Source: an uncultured cyanobacterium
GTDB lineage: Bacteria > Cyanobacteriota > Cyanobacteriia > CACIAM-69d
DNA length: 39,886 nucleotides
Assembly (NCBI GenBank): GCA_937883785.1
Contig: CALGDE010000153.1
Location: forward strand, 1 to 39,886
Direction of reading: 5' to 3'
A program made the position numbers and the translations under genes. The notes under the pieces were generated by a model, which was not told where the DNA came from, did not search any database, and saw only the letters and a program-made list of their open reading frames with translations. Positions 32,711 through 39,886 of this stretch are shown here, piece by piece (the stretch's first letter is position 1; every line of letters begins with the position of its first letter).

Positions 32711-33148
32711 CTAGAAATCTTCCTCAGAATCCTCTGGATCGCCCACCATATTGGGGCTAATCAGCGTGATGTCAAATTCATCCGGTGGACCGATAGACAG
32801 GGTGTCCTGCTTCAGGGTGTAGTAAATTGCCCGCACCTGGGGACCAAATACAATTTCGTCTTCGTTCTGTAGGTCGTGGACCTGGAGCTTGCGACCATTA
32901 ATCAGCAGCCCGTTAGCGCTGGGCTTGCCTTTCAAGTTGCCATCCACAATGCGGTAGTAAGCAGTGCCGTCGTCGTAGGATAAGCGCACTAACGTAGCGT
33001 GGCGGCGAGATACAAACTGGGACACTAAAATTACGTCACATTTAGGGTCGCGACCCACGGAATAAACCGGGTTTTCAAGGACGATCTCGCGACGCCCTTT
33101 GTCATCCTCAACAATCAGTAGATGATTTTGACGGGGTTCTGAGGCCAT
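32711..33148 (-). CDS. FHA domain protein
   Basis: A 145-residue single-domain forkhead-associated protein that should bind phosphothreonine peptides. Conserved FHA residues are visible in YSVGRDPKCDVIL (Gly-Arg), VSRRHATLV (Ser, Arg, His) and SANGLLINGRKL (Asn, Gly). The tail is acidic (DPEDSEEDF). No kinase or secretion gene is adjacent. The partner is unknown. Confidence 0.88.
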   Translation of the reverse strand: MASEPRQNHLLIVEDDKGRREIVLENPVYSVGRDPKCDVILVSQFVSRRHATLVRLSYDDGTAYYRIVDGNLKGKPSANGLLINGRKLQVHDLQNEDEIVFGPQVRAIYYTLKQDTLSIGPPDEFDITLISPNMVGDPEDSEEDF

Positions 33149-33584
33149 TATTTCAACGTACGACTAAACAGTGAAAGAGCGATCACAAGGCAACAGGAGT
33201 TTACGAGTACAGGGCAAAAGAATTTGCCGTGAGGCCAGCCAAGATGCCATAGCTTAGCATCCCACGGCAGCCCTCAAAAAACGTTACTCAAGAACCCTAC
33301 CCAGAGACTATACCGGGAATCTATCGAGGGGTTGTTCTGGGGCAAAAAGCGAAGAATGCCAAAGGTCTCGGCAGAAAGAATTCGCATTTTTATTCCAGAG
33401 TCCATTGGAGCTGCTAAGAAGCAAACTTGCCCTCAATAGGGGGTAAAAGCCTGTGGCAAAGCTTATCCCCCCTGTTATAACTGCTCAGGCGCAAGAGGTT
33501 CCATTGTGTATCAATTCTCTGTTAGCCAATTCTTTCACACAGCCTTGGTTGCCCAGTGTCTGTCACCCATTGGCTGGCCGCTGA
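33149..33584. other. Intergenic region between copper ATPase and FHA genes
   Basis: 436 bp. It includes an imperfect hairpin at about 33433-33478 (AGGGGGTAA against TTATCCCCCCT with an inner AAGC/GCTT stem), which may end the copper ATPase transcript. A short ATGC-GCAT hairpin lies near 33244. No gene is seen. Confidence 0.5.
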
Positions 33585-36152
33585 TTAATCGGCTTTATTC
33601 TTGAATTGGCTTGGCGATTGGCTTGGTGATTGGCTTTGTAGCGTCAGGGAATTGACCACCACGCTAACGGAGCTAAACGCCATGAAGCCCGCGGCCAAGG
33701 ATGGTCCAACAGCGACACCGAAGAGGGGCATAAACAGTCCTGCCGCCAGGGGAATGCCAATAAGGTTGTAGGCAAGGGCCCAAACCAGATTTTGGCGAAT
33801 TTTAGTCAGGGTGGCTCTTCCCAGTTTCAAGGCAGCGATTAAGTCGCCCAGAGTATTGCGCGTAAGGATAATATCGGCGGTTTCGGCAGCGGCGGCGGTG
33901 CCAGTGCCCAGGGTAATGCCCAAGTCTGCCTGGGCGATCGCCGGCGCATCGTTAGTACCATCCCCCACCATGGCTACCGTTTCCCCTTTGTTCTGATAGC
34001 TAGAAACCACATCGGCTTTCCCGCTGGGAGTAATTTGTGCCTGAACCGCATCGGCAGCAATGCCCACCTTTTGGGCGATCGCTCGGGCAGTTTCGGGGCG
34101 ATCACCCGTCAATAACGCCACCGTCAATCCAGAGTCTTGCAAATTCTGCACTGTTTGCACCGCGCCATCTTTGAGGGGATCAGCGACAGCAATTAGCCCG
34201 GCCAAAGAATTCCCCAAAGTCAGCCCCACAACGGTTTTTCCTTCACCGGCCAAAGTTACCCAGTGCTTGTGGTGCTCCGCGCTGATTTCAATATTTTGAG
34301 ACTTGAACCAATTTTCATTGCCCAGTTGCACCAGGCAAGCGTCATCGTGCCAGGACACCTGAGCTGCAACGCCGGAGCCGACGGTGGTTTCGTATTGGGT
34401 TGCCGGGGGGAGGGTGAGATTGCGATCGCCGGCAGCAGTTTCAATGGCATTGGCAATGGGGTGTTGGGTGCCTTGCTCCACCGCTGCGGCCAGGGCGAGA
34501 AGGTCGGTGTCCCTAACCTGGTTATTGAGCACTACACAGTCGGTCACTTCTGGCTGACCGGTAGTTAAAGTGCCGGTTTTGTCCAGAATGACGGTGGTGA
34601 TTTTGTTGATTTGCTCCAGCACGTCGCCGCCGCGAATCAGCAACCCACGCTGGGCACCGAGACTCGACCCCACCAACAGCGCGGTGGGGGTGGCTAAGCC
34701 TAGGGCGCAGGGGCAGGCCACCACTAGCACCGCGATCGCAAACTTCAGCGCCACAAAAAGGGACATAAAAACCGGCGACGACGGGGCGGAGCTTGAAGCC
34801 ATGTCCCCCATGTCCATTGCCATCGTGCTCTGGGCCAGGGTAACGGTGCCGCCATCGGTCCACAGTCCGACCACGAGCCAAATGGCCAGGGTTACAGCAG
34901 CAATTCCCATTACGCCATAGGTGAAATAGCCAGCCACCGTATCCGCCAGCCGCTGTACTGGCGCTTTTCGCGTTTGGGCCGCCTCTACCAGTTTCACAAT
35001 GCGAGCCACTTCCGTATCCTGTCCCGTGCCAGTGGCTTGAACAGCGATCGCCCCCGACATCACCACTGTGCCCCCTTGCACCGGGTCACCAACGGTTTTG
35101 CCCACGGGGATGGATTCTCCCGTCAGCATGGATTCATCCACTACGGTTTGTCCCGCTCTAACGGTGCCATCCACAGGCACCTTGTCGCCGGGGAGTACTA
35201 ACAGCCATTGACCGGGAACCACCTGGGATGCGGGGATTTTCTGGGCGATCGCCGGATCCACATTGGTTAAGTCATCGCGGTCTCCAGCGGTTAATGACGG
35301 CAACACCCGCGCCACGGTGGGCTGTAGGGCCAGCAACGCTTCAAAATTCTTCCGTGCCTGTCGCCGAGCCCGCCCTTCCAAGGTGCGCCCCAGCAAAATA
35401 AAGCCCAGCAACATCACCGGCTCATCAAAAAAGCAATCCCACCCCAAGTTGGGCCAAATCAACGCCACTAAGCTGGCTCCATAGGACGACAGGGTGCCCA
35501 TGGCGATTAGGGAATTCATGGTGGGCACTCGCCGCCACAGCCCTAGCAAGCCATCCTGAATAATGTCGCGACCAGGAAACAGCAGCGCCAGGGTAGCCAC
35601 CAAAAAATGAAATTCAATGGAGCTAATTAGCGGCAGCTCGGGACCCCCCATATGGTTCCAATGTCCAAAGCTGGAAACAGTGAGCAGCACTGCCGCCAGC
35701 GCCACCCCGTTCCAATCGTTCCAAAGTTGTTCCCACCGCCCCGGTGCGTCGTCGGTGGAATTTTCTAGCTCGGCTAATTCTGCTTCGGGCGATCGCACTT
35801 CGCTGGGAAAACCCGCCTTACTGAGCAGCGCCGCCAATGTTTCTGCGTTGGTATCGGGAGTAAAAGCGATCGCCGCCGTTTCCGTCACCAAATTGACGCA
35901 CGCTTCTTCAACCCCGTCCTGAAGCCGTAATCGCCGTTCCACCGCCGATACGCAGCCTGCACACTTCATCCCCGACACCGATAGAACCACCTGTTCCATC
36001 ACCACTGGCTGGGGGGCGATCACCATTGAATCTTCTTTTATATCTCCGCCTGTTGCCTCCCCTTTCACTTGGGTGGAGGACAGTTCTGCATTAGAATTCT
36101 GGGGATCGCGAGGTTGGGACTCCGAATCTGACGCTGCCGAAGTAAGGGTCAT
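33585..36152 (-). CDS. copA: Copper-transporting P1B-type ATPase
   Basis: An 855-residue heavy-metal ATPase. Domain order: a 55-residue disordered N-terminus, an HMA domain with GMKCAGC (61-67), transmembrane helices, the actuator loop with TGES, the CPC metal site ([13 protein letters not shown]), phosphorylation motif DKTGTLT, and the hinge GDGTNDAP. The CPC site with C-terminal N...Y and MxxSS motifs indicates Cu(I). A Met-rich luminal loop (MAMDMGDM) between helices is compatible with copper. In cyanobacteria such pumps (CtaA, PacS) supply copper to plastocyanin and cytochrome oxidase; which one this is cannot be said. It is divergent from murJ. Confidence 0.95.
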   Translation of the reverse strand: MTLTSAASDSESQPRDPQNSNAELSSTQVKGEATGGDIKEDSMVIAPQPVVMEQVVLSVSGMKCAGCVSAVERRLRLQDGVEEACVNLVTETAAIAFTPDTNAETLAALLSKAGFPSEVRSPEAELAELENSTDDAPGRWEQLWNDWNGVALAAVLLTVSSFGHWNHMGGPELPLISSIEFHFLVATLALLFPGRDIIQDGLLGLWRRVPTMNSLIAMGTLSSYGASLVALIWPNLGWDCFFDEPVMLLGFILLGRTLEGRARRQARKNFEALLALQPTVARVLPSLTAGDRDDLTNVDPAIAQKIPASQVVPGQWLLVLPGDKVPVDGTVRAGQTVVDESMLTGESIPVGKTVGDPVQGGTVVMSGAIAVQATGTGQDTEVARIVKLVEAAQTRKAPVQRLADTVAGYFTYGVMGIAAVTLAIWLVVGLWTDGGTVTLAQSTMAMDMGDMASSSAPSSPVFMSLFVALKFAIAVLVVACPCALGLATPTALLVGSSLGAQRGLLIRGGDVLEQINKITTVILDKTGTLTTGQPEVTDCVVLNNQVRDTDLLALAAAVEQGTQHPIANAIETAAGDRNLTLPPATQYETTVGSGVAAQVSWHDDACLVQLGNENWFKSQNIEISAEHHKHWVTLAGEGKTVVGLTLGNSLAGLIAVADPLKDGAVQTVQNLQDSGLTVALLTGDRPETARAIAQKVGIAADAVQAQITPSGKADVVSSYQNKGETVAMVGDGTNDAPAIAQADLGITLGTGTAAAAETADIILTRNTLGDLIAALKLGRATLTKIRQNLVWALAYNLIGIPLAAGLFMPLFGVAVGPSLAAGFMAFSSVSVVVNSLTLQSQSPSQSPSQFKNKAD

Positions 36153-36311
36153 AGACGTTTACTAAAAAATCTGAAATAGGCGGGTTGTGAAAGGGGTTTC
36201 TAAACGGGTTGTTTGAATATTTTTTCAGACAGGTCAGCGCAAAAGCCAATGGCTTGCCTCTCGACCTATTCTTTCAGAGTAGCGGTTTCTTCTGCTATCG
36301 ACCGCCCTTCA

Positions 36312-38399
36312 ATGGCACACAATACGGAAACCCAAGCTAATACCCCTCAGCAGCCTGACTCTACCTCGCCTCAAGAGTCTGGTTCTCAATTTTCAACACA
36401 ATCTGAAACATCTAACGGCACCGCTGATACCCCTGACGGATTTTCCAACGATGTTCCTGATATTTCTGACGGCGTCGCCAACTCCAACGGTACGCCCCAC
36501 GTTCTTAATGGTGCGTCCAGTTTCCCCAACGACGGCGCCACCCCTAACGGTGCGAATGGTATTTCTGAGGCTCAAAACGGCGCTTCCCAAGCTCTCAACA
36601 GCGCTTCTGGCACTGCCAATGAAATAGTTAATGGGACTAGCGCCACCAGCCATGGAATCAGTGGATCTAACGGCACGGGTTCAAATTTCGATGAGCCTTC
36701 CGCTGAAACGCCCGATACATCTGTTGTGGATAAACCTAGCGGCTCAACATCTAACAAGGGGCGATCGCTCCTATCCATTGCTAGTATCGTCGCCGCTGCC
36801 ACCTTACTCAGCAAGGTAGCGGGTTTGGTGCGCCAGCAAACCATCGCCGCCGCTTTTGGGGCTGGTCCGGTGGTAAATGCCTACAGTTTTTCCTACGTTA
36901 TCCCTGGCTTTCTGCTGATTTTGTTGGGGGGCATTAACGGTCCGTTCCACAGCGCCATGGTGAGTGTGCTGGCGAAAAGCGATCGCCGAGAAGCCTCCCA
37001 CATTATCGAAACGGTCACCACCATTGTTGGCGCAGTGTTGCTTGTGGTCAGCGTCGGTTTAGTGCTGGGCGCGGAAACCGTCATTGATCTGCTGGCTCCC
37101 GGCTTAACCATGAACGCTGCCGAAGCCGCTCGCCAAGGGCTGGATCCAGCCACCCTCACGGACCTGGCTCAAACCCGAGCGATCGCCATTCTCCAACTTC
37201 AGGTGATGGCTCCCATTGCCCTGCTGGCAGGATTTATCGGCATTGGCTTTGGCTCTCTAAACGCCGCCGATCAATATTGGATTCCCTCCATTAGCCCTCT
37301 GCTGTCCAGCTTTGTGACCATTGGGGCGATCGCCGTTTACGGTCTGGGCTTTGCCAACGGCGGCGCGGCGCCCCACAACTGGATTTGGGGCGCGATTTTT
37401 CTAGCCGGGGGAACAACTATTGGTGCCCTGCTACAGTGGCTCATTCAGCTTCCCACCCAAGCGCGGGAAGGGCTGGGTAAACTACGACTGCGCCTGGACT
37501 GGAAACATCCTGGCGTGCGCAAAGTTCTCGCCGTAATGGGACCCGCCACCTTGGCGTCGGGCATGCTCCAGGTCAATCTCTACACTGACCTACACTTTGC
37601 CTCCTACATTCCCCAAGCGGCGGCGGCATTGAATTACGCCAACCTGCTGGTGCAAACGCCCCTGGGCTTAGTGTCGAATATTATCCTGGTGCCTTTTTTG
37701 CCAGTGCTGTCCCGGCTGGCGGCTCCCAGTGGTCGCCCCGAGCTAAAAGACCGCATCCGCCAGGGATTGATGATTACTGCCCTCACCATGCTGCCCCTGA
37801 GCGCCGTAATGGTGCCCCTATCCCGGGCGATCGTGCGGGTGATTTATGAACGGGGAGCCTTTAGTCCAGAGGATTCCGCCCTGGTGGCGTCGGTGCTACT
37901 GGCGGCGTCCCTGGGCATGGTGATTTATCTCAGCCGAGACGTGTTGGTGCGGGTGTTCTACGCCCTTGGCGACGCTCAAACCCCCTTCCGCATCAGCCTA
38001 ATTAATATTGTCGTCAACGTGCTGCTGGACTGGCTATTGGTGCAGCAATTCGGCGCGCCTGGCATTGTGCTTGCCACCGTCGGCGTCAACCTCACGTCCT
38101 TAGTTGCCTTTCTGGTCATTCTCAACAACCGCCTTGATGGCTTCCCCTGGGGGCAATGGCTTCCATCTTTCGGCAGCGCCTTCGCCCTCAGCGTGGCCAC
38201 CGGAGCCCTGTGCTGGACCACCCTCTATGGCTTGGAAACCTGGTGGGGCACGGGCGGATTTTTTGTGGAGCTGGCAGAGGTCCTGATTCCGGCGGCGATC
38301 GCCCTAGGAGCATTTTTGGCGATCGCCACCCGCCTTTCCATTCCCGAGGTGGACCTGTTGCTTAAGCGCTTTACCCGAAAGAAAGGAACTTCAGCTTAA
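36312..38399 (+). CDS. murJ: Lipid II flippase MurJ (MviN) with long N-terminal extension
   Basis: A polytopic membrane protein of the MurJ family, flipping lipid II for peptidoglycan synthesis. The family core begins at SIASIVAAATLLSKVAGLVRQQTIAAAFG and ends near LLLKRFTRKKG, with about 14 helices. Before it stand some 150 residues rich in Asn, Gly, Ser and Thr (SNGT-, LNGAS-, PNGAN-like motifs), apparently disordered and cytoplasmic. The start is uncertain: ATG 36312 (MAHNTETQ) is preferred, with an open frame back to TTG 36213. No Shine-Dalgarno sequence is seen. Confidence 0.92.
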   Translation: MAHNTETQANTPQQPDSTSPQESGSQFSTQSETSNGTADTPDGFSNDVPDISDGVANSNGTPHVLNGASSFPNDGATPNGANGISEAQNGASQALNSASGTANEIVNGTSATSHGISGSNGTGSNFDEPSAETPDTSVVDKPSGSTSNKGRSLLSIASIVAAATLLSKVAGLVRQQTIAAAFGAGPVVNAYSFSYVIPGFLLILLGGINGPFHSAMVSVLAKSDRREASHIIETVTTIVGAVLLVVSVGLVLGAETVIDLLAPGLTMNAAEAARQGLDPATLTDLAQTRAIAILQLQVMAPIALLAGFIGIGFGSLNAADQYWIPSISPLLSSFVTIGAIAVYGLGFANGGAAPHNWIWGAIFLAGGTTIGALLQWLIQLPTQAREGLGKLRLRLDWKHPGVRKVLAVMGPATLASGMLQVNLYTDLHFASYIPQAAAALNYANLLVQTPLGLVSNIILVPFLPVLSRLAAPSGRPELKDRIRQGLMITALTMLPLSAVMVPLSRAIVRVIYERGAFSPEDSALVASVLLAASLGMVIYLSRDVLVRVFYALGDAQTPFRISLINIVVNVLLDWLLVQQFGAPGIVLATVGVNLTSLVAFLVILNNRLDGFPWGQWLPSFGSAFALSVATGALCWTTLYGLETWWGTGGFFVELAEVLIPAAIALGAFLAIATRLSIPEVDLLLKRFTRKKGTSA

Positions 38400-38520
38400 A
38401 CAGCAGAAAGAGTTACTAAAGCTTATTCAAAATTTACGAGAAAATTTGTCACGAGCTGTAGATATCGTCCGAAAATCTGGGCAATATGTATTTGTAGATA
38501 CAGAATTTTCTAAATCAGCT
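38383..38520 (+). pseudogene. Possible 3' remnant of a lost gene
   Basis: Overlapping and following the murJ stop in another frame, an open stretch reads KQQKELLKLIQNLRENLS ... and ends VFVDTEFSKSA before TGA at 38518-38520. It has no start codon, is AT-rich unlike murJ, and has helix-like composition, as if the C-terminus of another protein. It may be a remnant from a deletion or rearrangement, or chance. The family is not recognised. Confidence 0.3.
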
Positions 38521-38691
38521 TGAAAAAGTTCTGTCGATTCTGTAGCACTACTCCCAGAGGTGGCGATCGCGGCTTTGGACAGGGCTTTAGCTTTGGGCAT
38601 GGCTTTCTGGAAAAGGCTCTAACGAAATCCTTGAGCCACCCCCCCTGGGGCATCTGCGTATTAGCGCAGGCAGTCACAAAGGAGAATAACA

Positions 38692-39075
38692 ATGGATTTG
38701 ACTTATAGAGGTCACCGCTACACTGCACCTGCCGCATCCACCCATAGTTACGGCGGTTCGTGGGATGGACACTATCGAGGGTTGCCCTGGCATCGCCATG
38801 CGGTTAGAGCATTACCCCACACTCCCCGAGAGCTCAGCTATCGCGGCATTCCCTACGGTGTTAATAACAAAGGTCAAATCGTGCCCAGTCAACGTAAAGC
38901 TGTACCTACTTGGGCAATGAGTGCCCGAAAGTCCACTAGCAAGATGACCGCAGTGGCGGTACGCCATCACGATGCCTTGGTGAGTCGTTTGGAGGAGCGA
39001 ATGGCGATCGCCCGTAACCAGGGCAACACCGAGCTCCTCCAAGTCCTAGAGTCGGAGCGACAACAGCTTGCGTAG
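38692..39075 (+). CDS. DUF4278 domain protein
   Basis: A 127-residue protein opening with MDLTYRGHRYT, the DUF4278 signature common in cyanobacteria. The motif returns in part at LSYRGIPYGV. The middle is His/Arg-rich (HYRGLPWHRHAVRALPH), and the end is a helix with charged residues. AAAGGAG at 38678-38684 gives a perfect ribosome binding site. The function is unknown; no signal peptide or membrane segment. Confidence 0.85.
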   Translation: MDLTYRGHRYTAPAASTHSYGGSWDGHYRGLPWHRHAVRALPHTPRELSYRGIPYGVNNKGQIVPSQRKAVPTWAMSARKSTSKMTAVAVRHHDALVSRLEERMAIARNQGNTELLQVLESERQQLA

Positions 39076-39138
39076 CACTCACTCCTTTTCCACTTCTACT
39101 TCTCGATAACTCAAGCAGTGAGTCTCTGGCGAAGGGCA

Positions 39139-39168
39139 GCAATGTCCCAAGCTAGGGGCTTTTTTTTA
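39139..39168 (+). terminator. Probable terminator of the DUF4278 gene
   Basis: A short stem around TCCC-AAGCTA-GGGG is followed by eight T (39160-39167), 64 bp after the stop codon. The stem is weak but the T-tract is clear. Confidence 0.55.
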
Positions 39169-39384
39169 CGCATTTTTCTGCCCGTCTCCTTTAGAACATC
39201 CAGGGCATATTCGCCGAAAGAAATACGCGCCTTTTGGGGCAACAGCGCAAAGGTCTGATCCCCCTATGGCGAGAGAGCTTGAAGTTTAACCCAGCACAGC
39301 CCCTGGTCAGTGGTGAATGACGACGAGTAGCCACACCAAGGCGTCTCATCAGCATATTTGCTAAATATTTTCGGCGTTGCAGGA

Positions 39385-39759
39385 TTAGGAGAGGAAGTCA
39401 GGATGGCGGAGTGGTAGTGGAACCTGATAATGCTTCAAATAATGCACCAGCAGGCGAATGGATATCTCTAGCATCTCCACTGACTTGGAGTAGCAAAAAG
39501 TCTTCCGCCGCAACCGAGCTAAATAGTGCCTCAAGCGACTATTCTCGCCTTCCACACGGGTCATGTAGGTTTTGGAAATAATCCGATCTCCATCCGGTAG
39601 AAATTGGTCATACACTCGCCACTGATCACTCACCCAAAAGTAGCAGTGCCAGCGCTGGATCCGCTGCCAGAGGGGTTTGAAGGTTTCGGCACTATGATCC
39701 CCAACGGTCCAATCGAGAAGACCTGGGCGAAAGTGGTTCAAGGCAGTCCAAATCCACAC
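39385..39759 (-). CDS. IS1-family transposase, catalytic part (InsB-like)
   Basis: The frame encodes the catalytic half of an IS1-type DDE transposase: VWIWTALNHFRPGLLDWTVGD, ETFKPLWQRIQRWHCYFWVSDQWRVYDQF, and RVEGENSRLRHYLARLRRKTFCYSKS. It should be made as a fusion with the upstream frame by -1 frameshifting at the run of A (39764-39770), joining GAKK to NKVWIW. A GTG that could start it alone stands at 39759. Confidence 0.85.
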   Translation of the reverse strand: MWIWTALNHFRPGLLDWTVGDHSAETFKPLWQRIQRWHCYFWVSDQWRVYDQFLPDGDRIISKTYMTRVEGENSRLRHYLARLRRKTFCYSKSVEMLEISIRLLVHYLKHYQVPLPLRHPDFLS

Positions 39760-39884
39760 TTTGTTTTTTTCGCACCCACAAAAGTCTGGAGTTCATCAAC
39801 CTCTCCAACCTTGGGTGGAGTCAGGTTCTCTTTAGGCTCTTCTAGAGCGGCTTCTGACAGCTTGACCCAGCTAATGATAGTGGT
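39738..39884 (-). CDS. IS1-family transposase, upstream frame (InsA-like, partial)
   Basis: Enters from beyond the window in frame TIISWVKLSEAALEEP, contains the conserved EVDELQTFVGAKK segment with the first catalytic Asp, and stops at TGA 39738-39740 after passing the A-run. In the neighbouring frame the transposase continues without a break, the classical IS1 arrangement. Confidence 0.8.
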   Translation of the reverse strand, partial: TTIISWVKLSEAALEEPKENLTPPKVGEVDELQTFVGAKKTKCGFGLP

Positions 39885-39886
39885 GT

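Larger units (their letters stand above)
39373..39886 (-). mobile_element. IS1-family insertion sequence (partial, runs off the window)
   Basis: The terminus GGCGTTGCAGGATT starts at 39373 and resembles IS1-type ends (GGnGnTGC). Inside lie the two overlapping frames of an IS1-type transposase on the minus strand, with a run of seven A at the overlap. The transposase stop codon TAA (39385-39387) lies at the edge of the terminal repeat, as in compact IS elements. The other end is beyond 39886, so the target duplication cannot be seen. Confidence 0.85.

Overview
The window looks like cyanobacterial chromosome. The octamer GCGATCGC (HIP1) recurs throughout, and many genes belong to cyanobacterial families: DUF1818, DUF1400, DUF4278, the cyanobacterial RNA polymerase omega subunit and a CpcF-like HEAT protein. 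Most genes are housekeeping or conserved accessory genes. There is no prophage, CRISPR array or rRNA operon. No species can be named from the sequence alone.

Layout. Positions 1-46 are the end of an insertion sequence that cuts a TPR-CHAT gene (31-1644). An acetyltransferase and guaA follow, with a cluster of phased DnaA boxes between them (3008-3069). After a long intergenic region come moaA, a ComEA-like helix-hairpin-helix protein, and an alpha-oxoamine synthase. Two signalling genes follow: a HAMP histidine kinase and an adenylate cyclase carrying a heme-c DUF3365 domain. At 15.7-18.3 kb lies a cobalt/cobalamin block: a cobalamin riboswitch, a DUF1636 metal-binding protein, a HupE/UreJ permease and CobW. 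A solitary cytosine-5 methyltransferase and two tandem, related, cysteine-containing exported proteins come next. Then argS, tRNA-Pro(GGG) with its terminator, a rpoZ group, two exported DUF1400 proteins, an aroQ-sirB1 pair, a 43-codon gene, a SemiSWEET-TPR pair, a CpcF-like HEAT protein, an FHA protein, a copper P-type ATPase, murJ with a long low-complexity N-terminus, and a DUF4278 protein. An IS1-family element enters at 39373 and runs off the window.

How the genes work together. The clearest functional unit is the B12 block. The riboswitch (18178-18302, minus strand) precedes DUF1636 and hupE, so cobalt uptake should fall when adenosylcobalamin is plentiful; CobW serves corrin-ring metallation. 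The cyclase couples a probable extracytoplasmic heme-c sensor to cAMP. The methyltransferase could methylate the HIP1 core, by analogy with M.Ssp6803I.

The most unusual material is non-coding: the phased DnaA boxes, a 110-111 bp structured repeat present three times, two roughly 120-bp MITE-like repeats, and several short tandem arrays of 14-18 bp, one of which multiplies the start codon of hupE. The same 14-bp insertion-sequence terminus faces outward at both ends of the window, which suggests assembly breaks at a multicopy IS.
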